A DNA stretch of 32,653 bases from Candidatus Nitrosocosmicus sp. (lineage in GTDB: Archaea > Thermoproteota > Nitrososphaeria > Nitrososphaerales > Nitrososphaeraceae), in assembly GCA_029194465.1 (NCBI GenBank), contig JARFXS010000029.1, positions 1 through 32,653 of the forward strand, written 5' to 3'. The notes under the pieces were generated by a model. The model made no database searches. It was not told the DNA's origin and worked only from the letters and a program-made list of their open reading frames with translations. Made by a program: the position numbers and the translations under genes. Below, piece after piece: positions 22,395 through 31,501 of this stretch (position 1 is the stretch's first letter; each line of letters starts with the position of its first letter).

Positions 22395-24137
22395 TTGAAT
22401 AAATTTGGAAAAAACCTTAAATCTCTAATGTTTTTTGATTATATAGTGGTCCTAAGGATAAGGGGCAATTATTATATTGTGTTTTTCCTTTTTGGTCTTG
22501 CTGCAGGAATTGTGGGTTTATCTTTATCAATTTTCTTAAAATTAGCCATTAATGGATTATTCATACCTGAAATTGCTTCGCAGGGATTAATCTCAATTAC
22601 ATCTGGAGAAATCGAATCGCAAGCAGTACTAACACTAGGTCCTTTGGCTAAATATTCTACATTCATAGGTGCAACAGTGGTTAACATCCTACTTTGGGGT
22701 ATAATCGGTATAGTTTTGGGTAAATTGTTTATAAAAATGAAATCGCCCCACTATGTATTTAAATTCATAATATCTACGTTCATTTCTTACTTGATTTTGA
22801 TTACACTAACAATTGTTTTCTTGGTACTTAGTACCACTCCTGGACAATCTGTATCGATTCCTGTCAATTCATTTGTATTATTTTTATTACCAAGTGCTGC
22901 CTATGGATTGATCTTTGCATTCTTGTTTGGTAATAAGAATAAGAAAATTGATCCGGTTGAAATTCCTTCTAATGATGATAGTGGTAGTGATGTTATAAAT
23001 AAAAGTAACAAAACTGCCGATGTCGACTACAATAAGAGGGACATGATACGTGCTTTAATAATTTCAATTATCGCCATCCCATTAGTGTATCTTGGATTTA
23101 ACCGTCTAATTTCTGGGTCAGGACAACAGCAACGACCACCCCAAGCCCTTGACAAGTCAATTCAGCAAGTTTTGCAATCAAAATCTAAACCCCCTGGTTT
23201 TGAAAATCCCATTCTTACTCCCCTAGTAGACGCTGAAGTAACTCCAACCTATATTTTTTATAGGATTGATATAAACACGGTAGTACCCAGTATCAACGCT
23301 AATGACTGGAATCTCACCGTCAAAGGCCTAGTGGATAATCCTGTTGTAATTAACTATGAAGATTTTAAAGGTATGAATTCAGTTGAAGAATTTGCAACTT
23401 TGACATGTATTAGCAACAAAATAGGTGGAAATCTTGTAAGCACCGCCTTATGGAAGGGAGTGAGACTTAGGGATATCCTTTCTAAAGCTGGAGTTCAGTC
23501 TAGCGTTAAATATATTGTGTTTAGATGTTCAGATGGATACGACGTAGGAATTCCATTGGAGAATGGTATGATGGATGGTACCATTTTAGCGTATGACATG
23601 AACAAATCGCCATTGACCAACGAACATGGATATCCAGTAAGAGCAATAGTGCCTGGATTCTACGGAATGATGAATCCAAAATGGATTACAGAGATAGAAT
23701 TGGTAGATAAAACATACGAAGGTTTTTGGCAGAGAAAAGGGTGGACAAATAATGGTATCAAAAATATTTATTCATCTATAGTTATACCAGGCAATCAATC
23801 CATAGATGATAGATTTCCAAATTTGGTACCTAATAGCAGCTTCCTGAATGGTAAAAACATCCCTGTTGCTGGAATAGCATTTGCAGGGGATAGAGGGATA
23901 TCCAAAGTTGAGGTAAGCGTAGATGGGGGAACTACGTGGAAAACTGCGATAGTCAAAGATCCATTGTCACAATATACATGGGTTTTGTGGACAAGTGGAT
24001 TTACAGCTGCAGATAAAGGGGACTATAAAATTATCGTAAGAGCAACAGACAAGACAGGTCAGATCCAGACCTCTGAATTAGAAGAGCCATTCCCAAGTGG
24101 TGCTGGAGGCTATAACCAAGTAAATATTTCAGTATAA
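22395..24137 (+). CDS. Membrane-anchored sulfite-oxidase-family molybdopterin oxidoreductase
   Basis: A 580-residue protein. Four membrane helices (about 28-50, 92-112, 122-146, 158-178) form an N-terminal membrane part; a charged cytoplasmic loop leads to a fifth helix (about 217-236), after which residues 280-580 lie outside by the positive-inside rule. The outer part is a sulfite-oxidase/YedY-type domain: NDWNLTVKGLVDNP, the Moco-ligand Cys338 in FATLTCISNKIGG, WKGVRLRDIL, and LENGMMDGTILAYDMNKSPL, followed by a dimerisation-like domain (VAGIAFAGDRGISKVEVSVDGGTTW). The segment YNKRDMIRALI before helix 5 resembles a weak Tat motif with Lys-Arg in place of Arg-Arg. Substrate unknown. Start is TTG 22395 (ATG 22389 stops at once); ATG 22428 is possible. 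Divergent from moaCB. Confidence 0.85.
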   Translation: MNKFGKNLKSLMFFDYIVVLRIRGNYYIVFFLFGLAAGIVGLSLSIFLKLAINGLFIPEIASQGLISITSGEIESQAVLTLGPLAKYSTFIGATVVNILLWGIIGIVLGKLFIKMKSPHYVFKFIISTFISYLILITLTIVFLVLSTTPGQSVSIPVNSFVLFLLPSAAYGLIFAFLFGNKNKKIDPVEIPSNDDSGSDVINKSNKTADVDYNKRDMIRALIISIIAIPLVYLGFNRLISGSGQQQRPPQALDKSIQQVLQSKSKPPGFENPILTPLVDAEVTPTYIFYRIDINTVVPSINANDWNLTVKGLVDNPVVINYEDFKGMNSVEEFATLTCISNKIGGNLVSTALWKGVRLRDILSKAGVQSSVKYIVFRCSDGYDVGIPLENGMMDGTILAYDMNKSPLTNEHGYPVRAIVPGFYGMMNPKWITEIELVDKTYEGFWQRKGWTNNGIKNIYSSIVIPGNQSIDDRFPNLVPNSSFLNGKNIPVAGIAFAGDRGISKVEVSVDGGTTWKTAIVKDPLSQYTWVLWTSGFTAADKGDYKIIVRATDKTGQIQTSELEEPFPSGAGGYNQVNISV

Positions 24138-24345
24138 AACTGGAATATTTGATATCAAGGACCACTTTTGTTTTGGTCCATAATTAGTATTGTTTGTTTT
24201 TGATCTGAAACTGTGAATCAATTAGAAAATGATGTAATAAATCCGATCTATCGCTTTCATCAAAAAACTGGTATATTCTTGTTAATTAGAATCCCGTTTT
24301 ATATTTTGTAACTATTTTCTACACCTCTGTTTTTAAACTAGGTGT

Positions 24346-25335
24346 TTATCCACCAATAGTGTGCATAACATTCAAAGTTGGTCTTAATGAATGTGTTTTA
24401 ATAATTTTAATAATTCCTTCTGGTTTTTCCTGTACCGACTTGTTGATACACTTGATTACGTCTATATCTGATTTTCCTCCATCAAGTAAACTCTTTAGAT
24501 CATTACTTGACTTGTCAAATAAACAACTGTAAAGTTTACCATCCGCAGTAATACGAACTCTATCACAATTCTGACAAAAAGGTTCTGTGATTGAGGGAAT
24601 AAATCCTATGACTCCTTTTCCATCCTCAAAAGTGTATAATCTAGCGGGGTCAGATTTATCGTTATAAAGTGGAGATAGTTGATCAAAGTCATTGTTTATT
24701 ATCTCTATCATTTTTTCTTACTTACTACCAATTCGTCAGACCACATGCCCACGTTCCATCCAATGGCATGAATTCAATAAATTTAACAACACATCCAGTG
24801 TCCCTAGAAAATCTTACAAAATGTGGTATTTCATCATCATTCCATCCCTTAATAATTACAGTATTAATTTTTACCGGCAAATTTTCATCTATTGCGGTAT
24901 TTATTGCATCTCTACTTTATAAAAGCCATCAATTCCACTCATGGCTTTAAATCTATCAGGTTTGAATGTATCAAACTAATGTTTAAACTTTTTCTAGCCC
25001 AGATTCTTTGAGAATCTTTATTTTATCTTTGACTAGTATTCCATTTGTAGTCACTAATCGATCTTAATCCTTCAATAGAGGACAAAGATTTGATTAGATT
25101 CTCTACGTTACCACGAACTGTAGGTTCTCCTCCTGTAATTTTTATCTTTTCAATTCTAAAGATACAAATATCTTGGCGAGGCAGTTATTTGTTCATAACT
25201 CAGAAGACTGTCTTGCTCTAACCAATTGGTATTGTTTGAGGGCATGCAGTAAAACATTATATTACATCTATCAGTTATTGAAATTCTTAGTTTCTTTGCT
25301 ATTCTTCCAAAACCGTCTACAAGGTTATTATTCAA
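24346..25335 (-). pseudogene. moaA: Decayed moaA (GTP 3',8-cyclase)
   Basis: The whole gene can be followed on the minus strand from TTG 25335 to the stop at 24346, about the normal length (330 codons), but in many frames. Pieces in order: RIAKKLRISITDRCN with a damaged CxxxCxxC radical-SAM site (CNIMFYC, the middle Cys missing), then KIKITGGEPTVRGNVE, TTNGILVKDKIKILKESGLEK, DTFKPDRFKAMSGIDG, INTVIIKGWNDDEI, VVKFIEFMPLDG, and an intact last 121 residues with the second cluster (CQNCDRVRITADGKLYSC) and the C-terminal Gly-Gly. I count at least seven frame breaks. MoaA starts Moco synthesis, so if this organism makes Moco it needs another copy. The intact 3' ORF (24346-24711) could still be translated but would be inactive. 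Confidence 0.85.
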
Positions 25336-25477
25336 TTACATCTCCTCTAAAGTGATAAGTCTTAAAGCCCATTTGATGTATATAGGCCTTTACAGGAAAC
25401 CGCTGCTAACCACCAGTAAAAAAATTTAAGATCAATGTTGCTATAACAGTTTATTAGATTGGGTGGATTAGACAAGG

Positions 25478-26352
25478 GTGATAAAGATATCTGAGGATAA
25501 ACCATTTGTAAAATTATTACATGAACTCAGAGTAAGAGTAACAGAATCTGTACTTATAATGATAATGTTGGTTTCTGTATTGCATGACTCTTGGCGTCAC
25601 CGTCGTCAAATTTGATGGATATGTTTTATTTATCCTCTATCCTGATACTTTTAACAGTTTATCTGTTCAAGTAATTTCCAACTAAAGAACGACTTATTGC
25701 CCTGATAACGTTAGCTTAATACAAACCACTCCAGGACAGGTCTTTACAGCGCAGATATGCGGCTATCATAGTTGGAATTGTGGGATCATTGCCAGTCATT
25801 GTTGGAGAACTGTTTGCTTTTCTTAAATCCAGCACTCATTATTCTGAAAAAAAAATCATAAAGAGAACCGTTATGTAAATCCTCATTATTTGTAATGGGT
25901 TGTCTATTTTCTTATTATGTTGCAATTCCCTATACTCTCGATTTCATATACCCCAATATGGACAGGCTATAAATGTATTAACTTTTTTTGAAATAACTCC
26001 TTTATCTTTTTTGTTGTAAATATGTTGTTAATATTTGATTGCTAACTTCAGTAATCGTGGGCTCTTACCAAGACACGAATCGTTAACTCGAATTTCTGGA
26101 AGGACAATTTAGAGGATACGTGGTTATTTTTAGTCATTCTGGGTGCAATCATAACTCCTGATGGGAGTGGAATAACCATGGTTTGTGGTAGGACCATTGA
26201 TGCTTTGCATCATTGGAATAATAACAATTCAGATAGACCTGCAATTACAAAATATAATTAGAATTAATTTAGACAATCAAAAGCAATTTAGTGAAATCAA
26301 ACCTGAACTAAAGTTAAAAATAACTTCCATGTTAGATATACTAGACCTATGA
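25478..26352 (+). pseudogene. tatC: Decayed tatC (Tat translocase)
   Basis: A TatC protein is traceable across frames: from GTG 25478 VIKISEDKPFVKLLHELRVR, then LIQTTPGQVFTAQIYAAIIVGIVGSLPVIVGELFAFLKSS with EKKIIKRTVM, FVMGCLFSYYVAIPYTLDFIYP, FFEITPLSF, then GAIITPDGSGITMV, VGPLMLCIIGIITIQIDLQLQN and a hydrophilic end LKLKITSMLDILDL stopping at 26350-26352. The proline/phenylalanine pattern, the PGQVF site and the ITPD motif are diagnostic for TatC. Stops and frame shifts occur about every 50-100 bases, so no functional protein is possible. Its stop overlaps the start of the next gene (ATGA), showing that the two once formed an operon. TatC exports folded proteins such as molybdoenzymes. Confidence 0.75.
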
Positions 26353-26851
26353 TGAAAGTGGTTTCAGTTAATGTAGGACTACCCAAGCAGGTTAGCCACG
26401 GGAAGCGACAAGTTGTTACGAGCATATTCAAAAAACCCGTAGAGGAAGGTAAAAGTAACAACACTTAATTTGGCTGGGGATGCAGGCAGACCTATCGGTT
26501 CATGGAGGATTTGACAAAAGCGAGATTTATTCATACCCTGAGGGAACATTACAAATATTGGAAAGATGTATATCCTACAATTGTTATGCCTTTCGGAATG
26601 TTGGAGAAAACCTAACCACTCGGGGTTATACGAAAGACATGGTAAACATAGGTGATCCAATATCAAATCGGTTCATCACGGTTAGTTGTAACACAACCTC
26701 AAATGCCTTGCTACAAACTGGGTATCAAATTTGGTCGCATGGATGTCCTAGAGAAATTTGTCAATAGTCGACGTCCAGGAATATATTTCAAGGTATTAAA
26801 AGAGGCGAATTAAGAGCTGGAGAACAACATAAAATTGTTATGCAAAAATAA
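26349..26851 (+). pseudogene. Decayed MOSC-domain (YiiM-like) protein
   Basis: Starts MMKVVSVNVGLPKQVSHGK and continues in shifted frames: TSIFKKPVEEGK, LNLAGD, QADLSVHGGFDKSEIYSYP, EHYKYWKDVYPTIVMPFGML, ENLTTRGYTKDMVNIGDPI, then VVTQPQMPCYKLGIKFGRMD and RRPGIYFKVLK, ending RGELRAGEQHKIVMQK at 26851. These pieces line up along a YiiM-type MOSC protein, including the region with the Cys that ligands the molybdenum (QPQMPCYK). MOSC enzymes carry Moco and reduce N-hydroxylated compounds. At least four frame breaks destroy it. The start overlaps the stop of tatC by four bases, so it was the second gene of that operon. Confidence 0.75.
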
Positions 26852-27172
26852 AAATAATGTTACTATAAATGATATTATTAGTTTATATATAAATGATCAA
26901 ATGATGGGGAAATATATCTAAAATGAAAAAAGCAACAAAATTAAAATTTTTTGAACCTTGAGTTATTTTGATAAAAAAATAACCCAATTGCAAAAAGAGC
27001 TAGATACAAAATAACTAAACCATTGTGCTCAACGCTTAAATGATAATGTATTGATTAAATCTGTATTACACTATACCCAATAATCCATCTATTTATTTTA
27101 CAAAATGCAATTAATGATAATAGTATTTGTTGAATAATTTTTGATTTTCAAATCAATAATCAAATCTAGTCA
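26852..27172. other. AT-rich spacer
   Basis: About 320 very AT-rich bases between two convergent pseudogenes. No further gene trace was recognised. Confidence 0.5.
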
Positions 27173-28994
27173 TCAAATCATCAAAGTTGTCTGGATTGGG
27201 GAGTTGGTCTTTGCCAACAAACTAAATCCAAAAAATTACGCCTTTCCCATCTTCATTGCTTCCCTAATTATTACCATAGGCCTCGATTATCTTTTGAAAC
27301 ATGCAAACCAAGTCCTGTGCTGCCTGCTTGATTTTTTACGTCTAGTAAATAACAGAGGTAATCATCTGGATGAATTCCCTGTCAGGTCATATAGTTACCT
27401 CTATTTCCTTTCCATTGTTTATTTTCATATCTGTTTTTATCATCCTCGTCTTTCGTAAATTCCCGGCATTGTCTATCAAGTTCCATGATTACACGTCAAT
27501 CGAGATTCATCAGCATTTAATATTTGACTGTCATTAGGAGCATATGACTCTTCAAAGTGCGATAATTCTTACGCCACGATCACCTTTTTTCGAATCTTGG
27601 TAATTAGTCATTATCTCTGTCATCAATTCCTTGAGGTCAATTGGACCTTTATTTAGTAGCGATAAATCATTATCTAGTTGCGATATTTCAAAGACTATAT
27701 CCACCAACCTCTTGAGCCGTTTTGCATTTCTGTTTATTGCTTCCATAGGATATCTATATAACTCAATGTTACCAATCAATTTCATTAGAATATCTGAGAA
27801 GCCAAGCATTGTGCGGGATTTCTTAGTTTGAGCAGCTATGTTTATGAATTCCTTCTGCATATCATCGTGAATCTGGACGTTTCTGTTTGCTATTTCAAGT
27901 TTCTTGTTTGTATCTTCTAATTCCTTGGTCCTTTTCTTGACTGATTTATCCAGGGTGCTGTTAACTTTACTTAGGAATAAAATCAATAACAATACTACCG
28001 CGATGATAGCTATTATTAAAGTCAGCATTTGCAGTCTTTCTTGTCTATTATTTCATTAATTTTTGAATAAATAAAGGAGGACGGAGATATCACAAATACA
28101 GAGCATTGGGAGAGCCTCAACGATAACCGGGTATCCCAAAGTTAGTCGTTCATTGTTTAAGAACTTGTATACTGCAGAGGACGGCGTCCCTGACATGACT
28201 GTTTTTATTAGATTGTTTAACTCGTCATTGTGCCCAGTTATATTCTGGGTAAAATTTCCAAAAAAAGGTTTTCCTACGATTGCTGGTAAAGGATGTACCA
28301 GCAGCATATCCCTGTTATCTAAAACTGACAAATACTGTGACTTTATGTCGTAGATATTTCCGTAATAGTTAAAAAATTCATTTGTTGGAATTACTGCACC
28401 AACCAGTCCATTATAATAAGAACCACTACTATTTGTAGTGATTATAGGGTAAGTCATTGCAATTCTATTTTTACCATCTACTCCAACAAACATGTCAGAA
28501 ATTACAGGAGCCATTGTGTTTTTTGTCTGATTAACCTAGCTCCTAAAAGAAAAGTCCTTTCCTGCATAAGAGGGATTTTCATCAGGAGCCATATCGATAA
28601 CAGCGATCCCATTTTTATCTTGAAGGAACAATCTGTCCACAGGAGTAGTGGAACTTATCTTGTCATAATAATTTGCCAATAGGCTTTTAGTCAAATTGGA
28701 TGTAAAATCGCCCTCTTGAATATCGCCAGACATTGCTAATCCTTGCAGCCTTGATAGAATCAATTCTATATCCGACTGCAAGTGATGTGCTATTGCACGA
28801 CTCGAATCAATTTGAACTTGTTTTTGTTGTTCAAAGATGCCGTTTCTTATACTGTTTTTCTGTTTCTGCTGTAAGGAAAATGAAATAAGAAGGATTATGA
28901 CTATGAAAAAAGCAGCAATATAGATTGAATTGTTTAGTGTAAAAAACTTTGAGATTGATTCCGGACACACTATTGAACCTGCTAAGTTTCGCAA
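27173..28994 (-). pseudogene. Decayed sensor histidine kinase (extracellular sensor, TM, kinase)
   Basis: A kinase of about 600 codons is traceable on the minus strand. From 28994 (TTG): an N-terminal membrane helix (about 22-42), a periplasmic-type Cache-like sensor (LFLQDKNGIAVIDMAPDENPSYAGKDFS; VGAVIPTNEFFNYY; SVLDNRDMLLVHPLPAIVGKPFF), a second membrane helix (TLIIAIIAVVLLLILF), a linker coil, the dimerisation helices (AINRNAKRLKRLVDIVFEISQLD) and a ruined ATPase domain (NLIDNA..., GTGLGLHVSK, GVIFW). Damage: an in-frame TAG at 28536-28538, two frame shifts near 28030-28090, a frame shift that removes the phosphorylated His and Glu of the H-box near 27835 (LRNPAQ survives in the next frame), and several in the ATPase domain. 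No response regulator adjoins it. Confidence 0.8.
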
Positions 28995-29251
28995 TATGTA
29001 ACTATATACGGCGAAATAAATTGTTATTTCTTTACTATTGCATAAACTCTCGCAAAAACTGTGTTGTGGTTTGTTGAATTATTTGCGATCTAGTACTTTT
29101 TTTGCTTAGAATATGATCCACATTTGATTTTCAATACGCGATTGAATTAGTGGTTATTAGCCATCAAAACCGGAAACATCGAGACTATTCTTTTGTATTT
29201 CTACATGAATTTGGACAAGTTAAATATTATATATTATTTCATAATATCCGT

Positions 29252-30254
29252 ATGTGGAAATGTAGGCAAACTAAATACAACTTATTTCTTTGTTGCACTG
29301 TATTTGTTGTTTTGATGTCGTTATCTTGTTCGACAATTATTGTATTTGCTCAAAATCATGAACCTCTTCATTTGGCCCCATATCACCTGATACAAAATTT
29401 GATTTTAAAAGAGAAATATCTTCACAAACTGAGAACCCAAATTTACTCAAATTTTTCAACCTGAATGAATAATAGTGGATAGTAATGATAACTTGTATGT
29501 CAACGATATTCAGTCAAATGAAGTAAAGAAATATGATATGAATGGAAATTTTATCCTAAAATGGGGAAATCAAACTGTTAATGGAATTCCGATTAGTCAT
29601 CCTCACAGCAGTGAAATTGATAGGCAAGGAAATATGTACATTACAGATCAAAATAACAAACGAGTTATAAAGTTCTCTCCTGATGGTACGTTTATAACAT
29701 CGTGGGGGGATAATGATAGTAGTGGTGCTAATTTTGCGCATCCACATGGCATTGCACTGGATTCCCAGAATAACGTCTTTGTATCAGACAGAGATCTCGA
29801 TACCATCCAAAAGTTCTCTCCCAATGGTACGTTAGTAACTGCATGGGGTAGCGGAGGTCCATTGAAGGGTCAGTTTGAAATGCCTTGGGATGTTGCGGTT
29901 GATAGTGGCAATAATGTTTTTGTGCCTGATTATGGGAATAATCGAATTCAGGTTTTCTCCAACAACGGTACATTTCTTAGAGATTGGGGGATAGAAGGAA
30001 AAGACGCAGGAGAATTTAATCATCCAGCAGTAATAGCTTTCGACAAGACCGAAAATCTATATGTGACAGACTCAGACAACCAACGAATTCAAATATTTTC
30101 AAAAAATGGTACTTATATTACAGGATTTGGACAAATGGGTGAAGGCCATGGGGAATTTTCTAAACCAGAGAGTATAACCATTGATTCCAATGGGCGTGTA
30201 TATGTGGCGGATACCACCAATAACAACGTTCAGTTGTTTATACCGTCTAATTGA
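29252..30254 (+). pseudogene. Secreted NHL-repeat protein with a broken N-terminal part
   Basis: Starts at ATG 29252, about 25 bases after a TATA-like tract, with a good signal peptide (hydrophobic residues about 11-34 ending FAQ). The frame then breaks near 29390 and an in-frame TGA (29466-29468) sits in IFQPE*IIVDSNDN, where the family has Gly. From 29475 a long ORF of 259 residues is intact and holds five or six NHL repeats with the pattern FxxPxxIAxDxxxNxYVxDxxNxRIQxFxxNGTFxxxWG, which form a beta-propeller. A GTG at 29475 could start a cytoplasmic, signal-less propeller, but with the signal peptide lost the exported protein cannot be made. Could be a very recent pseudogene. Confidence 0.7.
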
Positions 30255-30293
30255 TCAAAGACTGTTTTTGCCCCATGTTAAAGAGCATTTGGC

Positions 30294-30300
30294 TTTTTTT
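30294..30300 (+). terminator. T7 run after the NHL gene
   Basis: Seven T residues about 40 bases after the stop codon, in the gap before the convergent padR gene. Confidence 0.4.
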
Positions 30301-30377
30301 ACAAATTTTATTTGTAAAACAATATTATTGTATCATGATGAGTTCAATATTCTATAAAAGGGGATTTATCGGTGACA

Positions 30378-30683
30378 TTATTCTGGGAAAATACCAAAAA
30401 AAGTCTTTATGAATTTTCTTTTGGCTAATTTCAATGCCTTTTCGCCTCTATCAGTCAAACTGTAAACAATTGTTTTTCCGTCTCTTTCCTCTACAATGAA
30501 ACCTAATTCTTTTAGACCTTTTAGTGCCGGGTATATGGTTCCGGGGCTTAGTTTCTTCTCACCTTTTCTAATTGCAATTTCTCCAGCTAGTTCTTGACCG
30601 TGCATTGGTTTTTTTGAAAGTAAGAAAAGGATTAAAAAGCCCAGCATTCCTCTCATGTCGCAGCAATCTCCACCCTCTCTCAT
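30378..30683 (-). CDS. PadR family transcription regulator
   Basis: A 101-residue regulator consisting of the PadR winged helix: MRGMLGFLILFLLSKKPMHGQELAGEI (helices 1-2), LSPGTIYPALKGLKELGFIVEE (recognition helix; the GTIYPAL motif is diagnostic) and a wing RDGKTIVYSLTDRGEKAL. The short C-terminal helix is typical of the small PadR subgroup. Two adjacent cysteines near the N-terminus (Cys7-Cys8) could sense redox state or metal, but this is speculative. Start ATG 30683 is secured by an in-frame TAG just upstream and a very strong purine leader (AGGAGGAGG). It is divergent from the CxC coiled-coil gene at 30841 with about 157 bases between, the usual arrangement for a repressor and its target. 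Confidence 0.88.
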   Translation of the reverse strand: MREGGDCCDMRGMLGFLILFLLSKKPMHGQELAGEIAIRKGEKKLSPGTIYPALKGLKELGFIVEERDGKTIVYSLTDRGEKALKLAKRKFIKTFFGIFPE

Positions 30684-30758
30684 TCTCTACTTCTCCTCCT
30701 CCTGCTCCTCTTCCTCATTCTTTCTATGTCCACCATTTCTCCGCGCATAGATAATAGA

Positions 30759-30840
30759 GATATTGGGTATCCGATATATATAAATACATCTTGAATACTA
30801 TGTATCGTATGTCCGATGGTATGGATGAGGGGGTGGAATA
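30759..30840 (+). promoter_or_regulatory. Shared promoter/operator of the CxC coiled-coil genes (copy 2)
   Basis: Matches 6098-6179 at 69 of 82 bases without a gap. It holds the TATA-like CGATATATATAAATAC, the half sites ATCCGATA and TATCGTAT (one mismatch from the perfect inverted repeat of copy 1), and GGGGGTG before the start codon. Being next to padR, it is the probable PadR operator (inference). Confidence 0.65.
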
Positions 30841-30841
30841 A
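30800..30841 (+). CDS. Possible 13-codon leader ORF (copy 2)
   Basis: Reads MYRMSDGMDEGVE and ends in TAA that overlaps the downstream ATG by one base, exactly as at 6139-6180. It is too short to prove coding; the same DNA also holds the ribosome-binding site and an operator half site. Confidence 0.3.
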   Translation: MYRMSDGMDEGVE

Positions 30842-31008
30842 TGGGTTGCGGTTGTAATTACAATGGTATAAACGCTGTTGGAGCACAGAAATCAAGAAGT
30901 TTTCTAACTCGTGAGGAAAAAGTAGATTTATTGAAAGAATACAAAAATGATTTAGAGAAAGAGGTCAAAGGAGTATCAGAAAGGATAAATGAGTTAGAAA
31001 CATCATAA
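30841..31008 (+). CDS. 55-aa CxC/coiled-coil small protein (DUF5320-like), copy 2
   Basis: Begins MGCGCNYNGINAVG with a Cys-x-Cys pair and continues SFLTREEKVDLLKEYKNDLE, then a Glu/Lys/Leu heptad tail, so residues about 19-53 form a coiled coil. It is a clear paralogue of the protein at 6180: the MG-x-GC start, FLT(K/R)EEK and KEVKGV-x-ERI-x-ELE are shared, while the region between the Cys and the helix is six residues longer here. GGGGGTG gives a good ribosome-binding site. The gene is divergent from padR and is probably its regulated target. Metal or redox binding by the CxC pair is possible but unproven; function unknown. Confidence 0.78.
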   Translation: MGCGCNYNGINAVGAQKSRSFLTREEKVDLLKEYKNDLEKEVKGVSERINELETS

Positions 31009-31017
31009 TTTTTTTTT
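31009..31017 (+). terminator. T9 run directly after the small-protein stop
   Basis: Nine T residues begin at the base after the TAA stop, followed by more T-rich sequence. A very strong candidate for an archaeal T-tract terminator of a single-gene transcript. Confidence 0.6.
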
Positions 31018-31135
31018 AATTCATATTTTTACTATTTTGCTATATTTTAGTAACTGATATTTTATAGCGATCTTTAAATTATAACTAGTTTGTAATCGGT
31101 AAATATTTGGATGAACTTACCTCTGATTAATTGTA

Positions 31136-31501
31136 TTATCCTTTTTTTGGATAATAGCGAACTTTGCTAAACTCGTTTACTCTATAGTCATCAGCAAAAA
31201 TAACTCCTTCATTTTGAAGTAATTCTTTCTTCATCTGTGTCCCTAAGGCGTATCCACCTATTTTACCATTGGACATGACGACCCTGTGGCAAGGTACTTT
31301 AATCGGATTTGGATTCTTGCTCAAGATTCTTCCAATATGCCTTGAGGCAAACGGGTTTCCAAGTGCTTTGGCAAGATCTCCATAGGTGGAAACTTTGCCC
31401 TTTGGAATGGTTAATAGCATATCATAAACATCTTCACTGTTTATTGTAGTAGATGATCTTTTGTTTATTTTCTTGTCCTGCTTGTGACTATTTTGCTTCA
31501 T
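31136..31501 (-). CDS. ogt: Methylated-DNA-protein cysteine methyltransferase, single-domain type
   Basis: A 121-residue protein equal to the C-terminal domain of O6-alkylguanine-DNA alkyltransferases. It shows IPKGKVSTYGDLAKALG (32-48), the DNA-entering helix with the base-flipping Arg54 (ASRHIGRIL), and the acceptor site KVPCHRVV with Cys71, then GKIGGYALG. Such proteins take an alkyl group from damaged guanine onto the Cys irreversibly. The usual N-terminal RNase-H-like domain is absent; the first 22 residues are a basic tail. Since Cys is present it is a methyltransferase rather than an alkyltransferase-like (ATL) protein, where it is replaced by Trp or Ala. ATG 31501; no operon partner. 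Confidence 0.88.
   Translation of the reverse strand: MKQNSHKQDKKINKRSSTTINSEDVYDMLLTIPKGKVSTYGDLAKALGNPFASRHIGRILSKNPNPIKVPCHRVVMSNGKIGGYALGTQMKKELLQNEGVIFADDYRVNEFSKVRYYPKKG

Noticed and set aside
24669..24950. Plus-strand ORFs of 93 and 76 codons
   Set aside because: Antisense shadows of the moaA pseudogene, where the minus strand shows clear MoaA pieces.
26480..26767. 95-codon plus-strand ORF containing QADLSVHGGFDKSE
   Set aside because: It is one frame of the decayed MOSC gene and becomes nonsense after the next frame shift, so it is not a separate gene.
27141..27458. 105-codon plus-strand ORF
   Set aside because: It lies opposite the ATPase domain of the histidine kinase pseudogene and has no family or start signals.
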